DNA of 64,000 bases from Lachnospiraceae bacterium AC2029 (GCA_000703065.1 JNLK01000001.1:558001-622000); one strand, 5' to 3'; shown: positions 51,796-59,638, numbered from the stretch's first letter. Numbers and translations are program-made. Notes: generated by a model not told the origin, from the sequence alone.

Positions 51796-52086
51796 TTATT
51801 CTATCGTCAGTCTCTTATCCAGACCGGTGGTCTTAAGAATCTCCAGCACATCGTCGGAAATGTTACGGATCACCATATTTCCCTTCATTTTCTTATAAGC
51901 AGCAACAATCTGACGAAGCCCGGAAGAAGAGATATATTCCAGCTTCTCCAGATCCAGAACCAGCTTCCCCTCGTCACCGGTCAGTCCCTCAACCGCATCA
52001 GACATCTCGGAAGATGCCTGGGTGTCCATCCAGCCCACCAGCTGCAGCGTTGTCTGCTTCTCCTCGTCAATACGAATTACTTCCAT
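51796..52086 (-). CDS. STAS-domain anti-sigma factor antagonist (RsbV/SpoIIAA type)
   Basis: 96 residues, full length. The phosphorylatable Ser is in LEYISSSGLRQIVAAYK, the hallmark of SpoIIAA/RsbV antagonists, which bind an anti-sigma kinase when unphosphorylated. LVLDLEKL is the preceding strand. GGAGGAACAGC precedes the ATG. It lies 30 nt after the kinase gene and 61 nt before the NRPS, on the same strand. Confidence 0.92.
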   Translation of the reverse strand: MEVIRIDEEKQTTLQLVGWMDTQASSEMSDAVEGLTGDEGKLVLDLEKLEYISSSGLRQIVAAYKKMKGNMVIRNISDDVLEILKTTGLDKRLTIE

Positions 52087-52116
52087 GCTGTTCCTCCTTT
52101 TACCTCTTTTACACGC

Positions 52117-52488
52117 TTACACGCGAAAGACCAGCCTCAGCTGATTCTTCTCTTCCACTCTCTGATATTCCATAACGACAGTGATCTCCTTCATCATGGA
52201 GAGCCCCATGCCCCCCAGATCGAAATCCTCAAATTCCCTGTCGGACTGATAGGTCGTCGGATCAAACTGCTTTCCGTCATCCGTGAAGACCACGGTCAGT
52301 TCATCTCCGTCTCTCTTCATGTGTACCCGGATCTTCGTCGCACCCGAATGGGACAGAATATTCTGAAACCACTCTTCACAGACGACCAGGATCTTCTTTG
52401 CATTATGTTCGGGAATCAGCTCCCTGATCCCTGCCATTACCTTGCCATATTCAGATACTGTCGGCTGAAGGTTTAGTTCTTTTTCCAT
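52117..52488 (-). CDS. Anti-sigma serine kinase (RsbW/SpoIIAB type, HATPase_c)
   Basis: 123 residues. A GHKL ATPase: N box CEEWFQNILSHSG with Glu and Asn, G1 box FTDDGKQFDP, G2 box LGGMGLSMMKEI. Such proteins sequester a sigma factor and phosphorylate the STAS antagonist, encoded directly downstream. It lacks extra domains. No sigma factor or PP2C-type phosphatase gene is in the window, so the target must be elsewhere or the pair may control an enzyme instead. First gene of the NRPS operon; an extended -10 promoter lies about 90 nt upstream. Confidence 0.9.
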   Translation of the reverse strand: MEKELNLQPTVSEYGKVMAGIRELIPEHNAKKILVVCEEWFQNILSHSGATKIRVHMKRDGDELTVVFTDDGKQFDPTTYQSDREFEDFDLGGMGLSMMKEITVVMEYQRVEEKNQLRLVFRV

Positions 52489-52576
52489 ACTGCTTCTCTT
52501 TTCATCTGCTGACGATTTCCATCCGCTCCCGCAAATGACACGGGTGGCTGAAAACCGGCCATCAGGCCACGAGTAT

Positions 52577-52582
52577 ATTCTA
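52577..52582 (-). promoter_or_regulatory. Likely -10 element of the NRPS operon
   Basis: TAGAAT on the minus strand preceded by TGG (extended -10). The -35 region at 17-bp spacing (TTCCAT) is poor. The 325-nt gap between 52489 and 52813 holds this, a roughly 90-nt leader, and the lipoprotein terminator; I see no gene in it. Confidence 0.5.
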
Positions 52583-52723
52583 CCACAATATAGGGCATTA
52601 TGGAAAATGAAAATACAACGATCCGACTACAATCCATCCACCCCGGACAAGAAGATAAAAAGGCCCCGCTCTCTATGCTCCATCCCGATATCACCCACTT
52701 TTCGTATTCGAAGCTGAGCATAA

Positions 52724-52762
52724 AAAGATGGTTCCGGCCGATGAACGGCAGAAACCATCTTT
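52724..52762 (-). terminator. Terminator of the lipoprotein gene
   Basis: AAAGATGGTT (52724-52733) pairs with AACCATCTTT (52753-52762), with an inner GCCG/CGGC stem, and TTTTTA on the minus strand. It also insulates the NRPS operon from upstream transcription. Confidence 0.85.
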
Positions 52763-52813
52763 TCAGTCCGATCGCTGATATCCGATCGTTGGTATTCTTC
52801 CCTGCTGTCAGGC

Positions 52814-53344
52814 TTATTTTACATCCTGAGCATCGATTCCGACTGAGGAATATGCATAATAAACCAAATTGTCGCCCTCGATCTTGAAGGTCACAAGTAC
52901 ATTTGTCTTGCAGTCAGGAGTTGCATCCTTATCAGAGTACCATGCATAGTAGGAATATCCTTCATAAACGATACCGTCCATGCGGATACCATCATCACCG
53001 AAGGCTGCTGCAATGTCTGCATAGCTGGTTGCGGTTCCGTCCACGATGGCCTTGAAGCCTTCAGTGAACTTGTCATGAGCGATCAGCTTGTAGTCAGCCG
53101 GAAGATCCGACGTCTTGATGGTGAAATCCTTTCCGGTGTTCACATACTTATCCCCTGTGCCGGAGGCAGGTGCTGCAGCCTCCGTAGCCGGAGTCTCCGT
53201 TCCCGCCGGAGCCTCTGTTGCTACCGGATCCGATCCGGATGCAGCCGTGGTGGCATCGCTGCTTCCTCCGCAGGCTGTCATTCCGACTGCCAGCGCTGCT
53301 ACGATACAAAGTGCAGAAACCTTCTTAAGAAATGTCTTCTTCAT
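52814..53344 (-). CDS. Small secreted lipoprotein of unknown function
   Basis: 176 residues. Signal peptide with lipobox VGMTACGGSS (Cys25), then a Thr/Ala/Glu-rich spacer to about residue 65, then a globular domain of about 110 residues with many Tyr (IVYEGYSYYAWYSDKDATPD, LVYYAYSSVGID). I do not recognise the family. AAGGAG lies 7 nt before ATG. A 1.9-kb insertion sequence begins 24 nt upstream of the start codon, so the gene has lost its native promoter contact and may be silent or driven from the IS. Confidence 0.88.
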   Translation of the reverse strand: MKKTFLKKVSALCIVAALAVGMTACGGSSDATTAASGSDPVATEAPAGTETPATEAAAPASGTGDKYVNTGKDFTIKTSDLPADYKLIAHDKFTEGFKAIVDGTATSYADIAAAFGDDGIRMDGIVYEGYSYYAWYSDKDATPDCKTNVLVTFKIEGDNLVYYAYSSVGIDAQDVK

Positions 53345-53359
53345 TTTTTCGTCTCCTTA

Positions 53360-53367
53360 TTTCATTA
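53360..53367. repeat. Left target-site duplication of the IS
   Basis: TTTCATTA directly before the left end of the element; the identical 8 bp follow the right end at 55278-55285. Confidence 0.9.
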
Positions 53368-53500
53368 GGTAGTGTCAAATTTGACACTTCAAATTTGTTA
53401 CAATTCCTTTATTTTACGGGGTTCAAATAAAAAATGAGCATTGACCCCCTTTTTCGTGTATAATATCCGCGACCAAACATCAACCATACAGAAGGAGACA

Positions 53501-54958
53501 ATGCTCATGGTTATTATACAGTATCTTTGCGAAATTATACAGTTTTTATATCAACAAAATTGTTGGCTGATTAATTTCATCTGCCATTACATCCCATTGA
53601 AACAATGGTCTTTCGATGACTCGCATTCACCCAAATATCAAAAGTACAAAGTTGATCAGCTCCCAAAGATTGTGTACCACAGCCAGGATTGGAATTGGCA
53701 GGATCTAAACCGTTACTATACCTGGAAATATGGGAAGCCCATTAAACCTGTACGCCATCGATCCGAGTGTGACATTCCTGAAGATTGCACCTGCCCATGT
53801 TGCAAGGCTCCTCATCCTTTTCTTTACCGTAACAACGGCAGGCGCGGTCAGTTGCTATGTAAGGTCTGCAGCACTCTGTTTCATCCGGATGAGAATCGCT
53901 TTTCAAAAGTTCTGACTCTGAAATGTCCACACTGCTCTCATACCTTGGAACATAAGAAGGATCGGAAACACTTCGTCATCCACAAGTGTATCAACCCCCA
54001 ATGCCCTTACTATCTCCACAATCTCAAAAAAGTTGATAAAGAGGACCTGGAGAAAGAACACGGAAAAGCTAAATACAAACTCCACTATATCTACCGTGAG
54101 TTCACGATAGATTTCTTTAAAATGGACATCACATCTCTTCCGAAGAATGCGTCCTCCCTAAAGTTCAGCAAACACAACGCCTACATCATGTCTCTCTGCC
54201 TTACTATGCATGTGAATCTTGGACTTTCCCTCCGTAAGACTTCGCAGGCTCTTAAGGATTTGTACGATATCTCCATATCACATCAGATGGTGGCAAACTA
54301 TTGTAAAACCGCGGCCATCTGCATTAAACCCTTCGTTGATACCTACCCTTACGAGAAGAACTCTGTATTTGCAGCTGACGAAACATATATCAAGGTTCGT
54401 GGTATCAAAGGGTATATCTGGTTTATCATCAACGCCGCATCCCGCGCAATCATCGGATATCAGGTATCCGACAACCGTGGTGTCGGTCCATGTATCATGG
54501 CTATGCGTATGGCTTTCCAACACATGAAAGAGTTACCTGAAAAGTTCCGGTTTATCGCTGATGGTTACAGTGCATATCCTCTTGCGGCTCAGCAGTTTTT
54601 CCGTCAGTTTGGCGATAATTTCAAGTTTGAAATCACTCAGGTAATCGGCCTCACCAACGATGACGCAGTCTCAAAGGCTTTTCGGCCTTACAAACAGATG
54701 ATTGAACGGCTGAACCGTACATACAAGGCGTCCTATCGTCCAACAAACGGATTTGATAACTACGACGGAGCGAACTACGACCTTGCGCTCTGGGTGGCTT
54801 ATTATAACTTTCTACGACCTCACCAACACCATCGTTTCCGCCCTCCAGTCGAAGATGAAATGATCAGAAACGGTGGAAATATGCCTGGCAAATGGCAGCT
54901 CATGATTCTCCTGGGTCAACAGACCATTCTTAATATGCAGAATGCAACAACCGTATAA
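53501..54958 (+). CDS. DDE transposase with N-terminal zinc ribbons (IS6-like)
   Basis: 485 residues from ATG 53501 (GAAGGAG 4-5 nt upstream). The catalytic core has Asp in VFAADETYIKVRGIKGYIW, Asp in FIADGYSAYPLA and Glu in KQMIERLNRTYKASYR, the IS6/IS26 pattern. Before it lie several CxxC pairs (CTCPCCK, LLCKVCS, LKCPHCS, INPQCPYY), two zinc ribbons, and a helix-turn-helix region (LGLSLRKTSQALKDLYDISI). Intact reading frame. Nearly fills the left two-thirds of the insertion sequence. Confidence 0.92.
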   Translation: MLMVIIQYLCEIIQFLYQQNCWLINFICHYIPLKQWSFDDSHSPKYQKYKVDQLPKIVYHSQDWNWQDLNRYYTWKYGKPIKPVRHRSECDIPEDCTCPCCKAPHPFLYRNNGRRGQLLCKVCSTLFHPDENRFSKVLTLKCPHCSHTLEHKKDRKHFVIHKCINPQCPYYLHNLKKVDKEDLEKEHGKAKYKLHYIYREFTIDFFKMDITSLPKNASSLKFSKHNAYIMSLCLTMHVNLGLSLRKTSQALKDLYDISISHQMVANYCKTAAICIKPFVDTYPYEKNSVFAADETYIKVRGIKGYIWFIINAASRAIIGYQVSDNRGVGPCIMAMRMAFQHMKELPEKFRFIADGYSAYPLAAQQFFRQFGDNFKFEITQVIGLTNDDAVSKAFRPYKQMIERLNRTYKASYRPTNGFDNYDGANYDLALWVAYYNFLRPHQHHRFRPPVEDEMIRNGGNMPGKWQLMILLGQQTILNMQNATTV

Positions 54959-55068
54959 AACGGAGCGGAACCGTTGTCAAGGGAACCGTGGAATAACGAA
55001 GCGGCTCTGCCGCGAGGATATGCCGCGAAAGTCCCTTGACATAAGGTTCACGGATCATCCTCTTCTTA

Positions 55069-55180
55069 GGGAAAGGTGCTATGCGCCTTTCCCTGCTTCC
55101 GGCGAGGACGGGTGCGGGCAGAGCCCGCAAGCAGGGTCAAGGGACGCGTCCCTTGCAGGTTCTTAGGGCGGAGCCCTAAG
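55069..55180 (+). other. Array of four strong hairpins in the IS tail
   Basis: The noncoding region 54959-55266 contains GGGAAAGG/CCTTTCCC (55069-55093), GCGGGC/GCCCGC (55114-55128), the perfect palindrome CAAGGGACGCGTCCCTTG (55138-55155) and CTTAGGGC/GCCCTAAG (55162-55180). No gene is seen there. Confidence 0.75.
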
Positions 55181-55277
55181 CCCTCGGAGAGCCCTTGGTA
55201 TAATTATCCTAAGTTTTCAAGGCCCAGCAGGGTCTTTTTTCTTGAATATGGTTTTTCATAGGTCACTTGACACTATC

Positions 55278-55285
55278 TTTCATTA
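55278..55285. repeat. Right target-site duplication of the IS
   Basis: TTTCATTA, identical to 53360-53367. The native TATATT -10 of the lipoprotein gene (minus strand, around 55288-55293) lies just beyond it. The rest of the gap to 55469 shows no gene. Confidence 0.9.
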
Positions 55286-55468
55286 AATAATATACCATGC
55301 TTCGCATAATCAGGCCCGGACGCTTTCCGTTCGCGTCGCCGCTTCGGGGCTATCATACCACATCTTCTCCATTTCTGCATCATTTCTTTCTCTTCTCTCC
55401 CGGTCCGAAGGAAAATGTACCAAATAGTACATGTTTTTCTACCCGGAACATGGTAAAATGGAAATACA

Positions 55469-55861
55469 TTGTATACGGGTGTTGCCGGGGTGAAAAACGC
55501 ACCATGCATTTCCAAAATGAGACACATGCTGATCTCCGCCTCCTGGAAGGATATCCCGAAATGGGCATCCCTGCTTCTCGGAACAAAGGACATGGCGAAG
55601 AATATGCGAAAGAGATACGGCGAATCCGCCTCGGATGCCGGCTACATCATGGGCGACCTGCGGAAATTCGAAATCGGCAGCGAAAAGGCCTACGGGTATC
55701 CCTTCAGCTATGTGGCCGAGGGCATCAACATGTGCGGCGACAGCGTTGTGGTAAAGAAGAAAAATACCTACTACTTCTTCCACACCTATTACCGCGAAGC
55801 CCTGAAGGACGAATATGCATCTGTGCTGGAGGATATCTACCGCTCCATCCGTTTCGAATAA
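55469..55861 (+). CDS. Unrecognised small protein, possibly 5'-truncated
   Basis: Open frame of up to 130 residues after an in-frame TAA at 55454. The most protein-like part begins at ATG 55517 or 55526 (MLISASWKDIPKWASLLLGT...DIYRSIRFE, about 112 residues). No ribosome-binding site is visible before TTG 55469, GTG 55490 or either ATG, and the first residues look random. The sequence suits the C-terminal part of a secreted or lipoprotein-type domain. It may be a remnant of a gene that lost its start. Confidence 0.5.
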   Translation: MYTGVAGVKNAPCISKMRHMLISASWKDIPKWASLLLGTKDMAKNMRKRYGESASDAGYIMGDLRKFEIGSEKAYGYPFSYVAEGINMCGDSVVVKKKNTYYFFHTYYREALKDEYASVLEDIYRSIRFE

Positions 55862-55939
55862 CATTTGAAGAATGATGCTCGGATCCGAATACAACGTTTT
55901 GGAAAATAACAGATACAATAAGAATCAGGAGGAAGAACT

Positions 55940-56242
55940 ATGGTAAAGCATGTGATCGTATGGACACTGAAGGATGAGCTTTCCGCCGACGAGAAGGTTC
56001 AGGTAAAGCAGGGGATCAAGGAAGGCCTGGAAGGTCTTCAGGGAAAGATTCCGGGACTTCTGGAGATCAAGGTATATACGGACGGACTGGAAAGCTCCAA
56101 TGCCGACCTGATCCTGGATTCCACCTTCGAAAGCGCAGAAGCCCTGAACGGCTACAGCGTACATCCCGACCATGTGGCAGTGGCACAGGGCAAGGTACGT
56201 CCCTACACGAAACTCCGCAGCTGCTTCGACTACGAGGTATAA
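55940..56242 (+). CDS. Stress-responsive A/B barrel (Dabb) protein
   Basis: 100 residues, full length for a Dabb domain, which forms dimeric ferredoxin-like barrels; roles vary from cyclases to stress proteins. MVKHVIVWTLKDE at the start and the HPDHVAVAQGKVRPYTKLRSCFDYEV ending, read in two parts, are diagnostic. AGGAGGAAGAACT precedes ATG. Stand-alone gene before tRNA-Pro. Confidence 0.9.
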   Translation: MVKHVIVWTLKDELSADEKVQVKQGIKEGLEGLQGKIPGLLEIKVYTDGLESSNADLILDSTFESAEALNGYSVHPDHVAVAQGKVRPYTKLRSCFDYEV

Positions 56243-56393
56243 GAACACACACCGGCAGGAGCTGCAGATCGTACATACACTGCTGCCCCTGCCGATTGTA
56301 GTAACAGACCGTACACACGCTGTCACCCAGCCGGTTCAATCCGGGGCAAATCCGGAAGAACACAAAAAAATAAGGAATTTCCGAAAATTTCAC

Positions 56394-56422
56394 TTGACGA
56401 ATGAACAAAAAATCAGTATGAT
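56394..56422 (+). promoter_or_regulatory. tRNA-Pro promoter
   Basis: TTGACG (56394-56399) and TATGAT (56417-56422) with 17-bp spacing, 52 bp before the tRNA. Confidence 0.8.
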
Positions 56423-56474
56423 ATGTTTTGTGCTTTGAGCGGGGTATCCATTCCCACAGGCACAAAAACCAAAA

Positions 56475-56548
56475 CGGCGCGTGGCTCAGTTTGGTAGAGC
56501 GCTGCGTTCGGGACGCAGAGGTCGCAGGTTCAAATCCTGTCGCGCCGA
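56475..56548 (+). tRNA. tRNA-Pro (CGG)
   Basis: 74 nt. The acceptor stem CGGCGCG pairs with CGCGCCG, then discriminator A; CCA is not encoded. The anticodon stem-loop is CTGCG-TTCGGGA-CGCAG with anticodon CGG; the T arm GCAGG-TTCAAAT-CCTGT is standard. The tyrosine integrase gene next to its 3' end marks it as the attachment site of the element that follows. Confidence 0.96.
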
Positions 56549-56557
56549 CACTGATAA

Positions 56558-56585
56558 AACCTGGGTTTTCCCGGGTTTTTCTTTT
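56558..56585 (+). terminator. tRNA-Pro terminator
   Basis: AACCTGGG and CCCGGGTT pair around TTTT, followed by a T run. It starts about 10 bp after the tRNA. Confidence 0.75.
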
Positions 56586-56640
56586 TGAATCCGCCTGTTC
56601 ATTTCTACCTTTTTTCTACCCATTTCCATAAACTCCTCCT

Positions 56641-56774
56641 CGAATAGACGTGCAAGCATGCCTATTCGATGTCGCGTTGGCCGTCAAATGCGCGTGCAAG
56701 CACGCCCGCTTGACGGCCTTATCGCGCAAACTGCGATACGGCACCTGTCGGATATTGCTTTGTCCGACGGTGCC
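56641..56774. repeat. Four consecutive hairpins between tRNA-Pro and the integrase
   Basis: Stems: CGAATAG/CTATTCG (56641-56668), GGCCGTCAA/TTGACGGCC (56679-56718), ATCGC/GCGAT (56721-56737), GGCACC-GTCGGA/TCCGAC-GGTGCC (56740-56774). The first two share the loop CGTGCAAGCAYGC. The last could end int transcription. Confidence 0.8.
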
Positions 56775-56788
56775 GAATCTTTTTTGAA

Positions 56789-58048
56789 CTACGATTCCTC
56801 TTCTTCGTGTGCTTCTTCTTTGTTATCTGCTTCCGTTTCCTGCTTCGGTTCCTCTGCAGGCTTGATCAGCGCTTCCAGTCCTTTGGAAATAGTCTGCTTG
56901 GTTTCCTTCTCTTTCACCAGTGCGTAGAACTTTGCCATGGTTCCCGGATCTGCATGTCCAGACCAAGTCATGACTTCTTTAAAATCCCATCCCTGATGAA
57001 CCAGAAGAGATACGCAGGACTTCCGAAGTCCGTGAAGCGTGATCGCCTGCGGAAGGTCCGGATTCGCCTTAACAATCTGCTTAAAGACTTTTGACGGATA
57101 ATCCGGGTAGAACAGCGAACCATCCTCATGCTTGAACACATAATCATTCTCGTGGTACGACGATCCACACAGCCAACGGTAATGCTCCTCTTTCTTCTTC
57201 ATTTCACGGAACATTTTCACCTGCTCCTCCGTGAGAGGAAACTCCCGCCGACTGGATTCCGTCTTTGTGGTATCCAAACGGTTGATCTCGGTGCCTACGG
57301 TAACCGTATGCTCGATGACAAGTACCGGATTCTTCACATTCAGCCGGACACTCTGCCACCGAAGTCCCAGAGCTTCTTCCCGACGAAGGGCGAAGAATAC
57401 AGTTACATAGAAGAACTCGTACATCGGGTGGTCCTTCGCTGCAGCCAGAAACTTTCGGATCTCTTCATAAGAGAAAAATGAATCACTCTGATTCTTCCGT
57501 TTCTTGTTCAGCACCGCAAGCCGTTTACTGATCTTTACCTTTTTCACGGGATTATACGGAAGGAGTCCTTTCTCCACTGCAAGCTCCATCACTGACGTAA
57601 ACACCATCTTGATGTCCTTAACCGTTCGCGGCTGGAGCTTGTCCTTCGTGAACAGTCCATCCAGAAAACACATGATCTTCGTTTCATCCATGTCACGAAC
57701 CTTTACCCCGCCAAAATACTTGGTTACATATAGCAACTTATACTTATACGCAGCATAGGTTGTATTTGCGACTTCTCGATTCTTCAGCTCCAAAAATCGC
57801 TCGATCAGTTCCTCTATCGTAGTATTCCTTCCGAGCGTTTCATTTTTCCTGGAGTGCTTCCGCAGCTCGCGCATATCCTTCGCGAGCTGCAGATTCTCAT
57901 CCGTATCCTTGAGTCCTGTGGATACCCAGACTCTCTTTCTGGTCTTCTTACCGCCTTCATATTCATACTCATTTTCAAGAATATACAACATTCCTGATCT
58001 TGCCTGAATACCGACAGCTTTCTTTCCTTGTTTTCTCGGTCTTGCCAT
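56789..58048 (-). CDS. int: Tyrosine-type site-specific integrase
   Basis: 419 residues. Catalyses integration and excision of the element at tRNA-Pro. An N-terminal AP2-like arm-binding region (VGIQARSGMLYILENEYEYE) and a SAM-like core-binding domain (80-180) precede the catalytic domain, where Arg is in FFALRREEALGLRW, His-x-x-Arg in LHGLRKSCVSLL, His in TWSGHADPGTM and Tyr in KFYALVKEK. The last 40 residues are Glu/Lys-rich. AAGGAGGAAG precedes the start. Read leftward toward the tRNA, after the excisionase gene by 12 nt. Confidence 0.94.
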   Translation of the reverse strand: MARPRKQGKKAVGIQARSGMLYILENEYEYEGGKKTRKRVWVSTGLKDTDENLQLAKDMRELRKHSRKNETLGRNTTIEELIERFLELKNREVANTTYAAYKYKLLYVTKYFGGVKVRDMDETKIMCFLDGLFTKDKLQPRTVKDIKMVFTSVMELAVEKGLLPYNPVKKVKISKRLAVLNKKRKNQSDSFFSYEEIRKFLAAAKDHPMYEFFYVTVFFALRREEALGLRWQSVRLNVKNPVLVIEHTVTVGTEINRLDTTKTESSRREFPLTEEQVKMFREMKKKEEHYRWLCGSSYHENDYVFKHEDGSLFYPDYPSKVFKQIVKANPDLPQAITLHGLRKSCVSLLVHQGWDFKEVMTWSGHADPGTMAKFYALVKEKETKQTISKGLEALIKPAEEPKQETEADNKEEAHEEEES

Positions 58049-58060
58049 AGTGCTTCCTCC

Positions 58061-58276
58061 TTACCATGTGTAACCTCGCAGGATGTACTCTGCAAGATAC
58101 AGCTTCGGAATCCGATACTTTCCGGCTACTTTAATGGACTTCAGTTCACCGCTCTGAAGGAGCTTATAGACTGCCCGTTCCCCGATATCGAGGATCTTAC
58201 GCACATCCTTTATTTCCAACACATCCGGGTACCCGTCCAGCATTCCTTCCGGTAGCTCCCATTTTTTCTTCTTCAT
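58061..58276 (-). CDS. xis: Excisionase-like winged-helix protein
   Basis: 71 residues or fewer from ATG 58276 (GGGAGTGAG upstream; an earlier in-frame ATG at 58312 lies in the previous gene). MerR/Xis-type helix-turn-helix for binding attachment sites: VLEIKDVRKILDIGERAVYK then LLQSGELKSIKVAGKYRIPK. It would bend DNA for excision. Between int and the second small DNA-binding gene, all on the minus strand. Confidence 0.85.
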   Translation of the reverse strand: MKKKKWELPEGMLDGYPDVLEIKDVRKILDIGERAVYKLLQSGELKSIKVAGKYRIPKLYLAEYILRGYTW

Positions 58277-58281
58277 GGTTC

Positions 58282-58485
58282 TCACTCCCTTCTGTCCCCG
58301 GAGAGAAGACACGCCTCATACCAGAGGCGGTTCACCTTTCCGGCAATGACGATTGCCTGCGGGTTCTTCTCCCGGAGTTCCTGATTCAGTTTTCGGATGA
58401 TGTCATAAGCCTTTGACTTTGATACATCCAGGTCACTTGCTACTGTATCCGCTCCGATCATGAGCGGTTCCTTCGTTCTTTCCAT
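58282..58485 (-). CDS. Small helix-turn-helix protein
   Basis: 67 residues. DNA-binding helices in VASDLDVSKSKAYDIIRKLN, with a basic wing (IVIAGKVNRLWYEACLL), a short excisionase-like design often found before xis in Clostridia elements. A strong AAAAGGAGGTGATG precedes ATG. First gene of the leftward xis-int unit, starting from the AT-rich divergent region 58486-58651. Confidence 0.82.
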   Translation of the reverse strand: MERTKEPLMIGADTVASDLDVSKSKAYDIIRKLNQELREKNPQAIVIAGKVNRLWYEACLLSGDRRE

Positions 58486-58651
58486 AACATCACCTCCTTT
58501 TCGAAAATATAGTATTTTTATTTAGTTTTCTACATTTTACTCCATCAGTATATTTATGTCAAATGTTTTTATTAAGTTTTTCTTTCCAAATCAAAAGAAA
58601 TGTGTTAGTATGTTTGCAGAACACTAAATTCATATCTTAAAGGAGTGTGCT

Positions 58652-59638
58652 ATGACCGTAGGGGAAAAGATTAGAAAGTACCGTTTACTGTGTGGAAAGA
58701 CACAAAAAGAACTCGGCTTGGATCTCGGTTTCACCGCAAGAACCGCCGATGTTCGTGTAAATCAGTATGAAAAGGATAAAATGGCTCCAAAGGCTGAAAT
58801 CCGCAACCGGATTGCAGAAGTGCTCGGGGTACACCCCTCCGCACTCTCTGATGTAGATATACAGTCGGAGATTGATGTTTTACGCGTGCTCTTTTTGTTG
58901 GAAGAACAATATCACATGAAGATAGAACGGACCGAAGATCAGACTACCCTTACCTTTGATAATCATGATCCATCCATGGATGGTCTGAACAGCCTGCTCT
59001 ACGCATGGCATGTTCAGAATAAGACGCTGAACGCCGGGCAGAAGAAATCTACTGATCCCGGCGCCGAAGAACATAAATATGATGTTTGGAAGAGTCGTTT
59101 TCCGATGGACCTCGAACAGTATTGGGACGAGCAGCACCGGAAACTGGAAGAATACTATCAGCCGCTGATCAAAAAAGCTTCAAAGTCGTATAAAAAAGTC
59201 ACGATGTTATCCGAATTTCTGACGCATATTCGTGAAATGATCCGTGCCGGTATCCACATCAAAGCCGGTCAGCAACTGATCCGCTTAGGGAACGGTGCGC
59301 TCACACTCACCGCTCTGGTATCTGAAGTGTATGTACCGGAGAACCAGGCCGTAACAGCGGCAGTAACACATTTTCTACTTGATCTGAAGACACTGACCGA
59401 TTACGGCATGAACTTCGATGTGAACTATTACGAGAACGAGCAAGGCACCCGGATCACTGTTATCCTTCACCTTTCCCCGTTGATGGCGTTTGATTCAACC
59501 ATCAACAGTATGCAGGAATACGAATCCGGGAATCCGCATGGAAATTATGAGGCAGAGATTTTTGAGAAGAACCTTGCCGCGGAATTGTCCAGGTATGATA
59601 TAGATTTGAAGGATGAGATAGAACACGCCTGTCCATAA
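58652..59638 (+). CDS. XRE-family transcriptional regulator (element repressor)
   Basis: 328 residues. The N-terminal 75 residues are a Cro/cI helix-turn-helix (GEKIRKYRLLCGKTQKELGL, then ADVRVNQYEKDKMAPKAEI). The remaining 250 residues are a long all-alpha/beta domain with no recognised family; it may sense the trigger for excision. AAAGGAGTGTG precedes the ATG. It is divergent from the xis-int unit; the 166-bp AT-rich region between them carries TAGTATTTTTATTTAG-like and TTAGTAT...ACACTAA motifs that may be its operators. A terminator follows. Confidence 0.87.
   Translation: MTVGEKIRKYRLLCGKTQKELGLDLGFTARTADVRVNQYEKDKMAPKAEIRNRIAEVLGVHPSALSDVDIQSEIDVLRVLFLLEEQYHMKIERTEDQTTLTFDNHDPSMDGLNSLLYAWHVQNKTLNAGQKKSTDPGAEEHKYDVWKSRFPMDLEQYWDEQHRKLEEYYQPLIKKASKSYKKVTMLSEFLTHIREMIRAGIHIKAGQQLIRLGNGALTLTALVSEVYVPENQAVTAAVTHFLLDLKTLTDYGMNFDVNYYENEQGTRITVILHLSPLMAFDSTINSMQEYESGNPHGNYEAEIFEKNLAAELSRYDIDLKDEIEHACP

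Larger units (their letters stand above)
53368..55277 (+). mobile_element. IS6-like insertion sequence, 1910 bp, with 8-bp target duplication
   Basis: Ends are GGTAGTGTCAA (53368-53378) and TTGACACTATC (55267-55277), inverted repeats with one mismatch. Flanked by perfect TTTCATTA duplications, so the insertion is intact and probably recent. It carries one DDE transposase (53501-54958) and a 300-bp noncoding tail with several strong hairpins. The GG start and 8-bp duplication suit the IS6 group, but the length is more than double the usual 0.8 kb. Confidence 0.92.

Noticed and set aside
52473-52721. 82-codon minus-strand frame upstream of the anti-sigma kinase
   Set aside because: Crosses the lipoprotein terminator and the operon promoter, has no ribosome-binding site and no protein-like pattern.
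53441-53500. Upstream start of the IS transposase at 53441
   Set aside because: Lacks a ribosome-binding site; GAAGGAG sits directly before ATG 53501.
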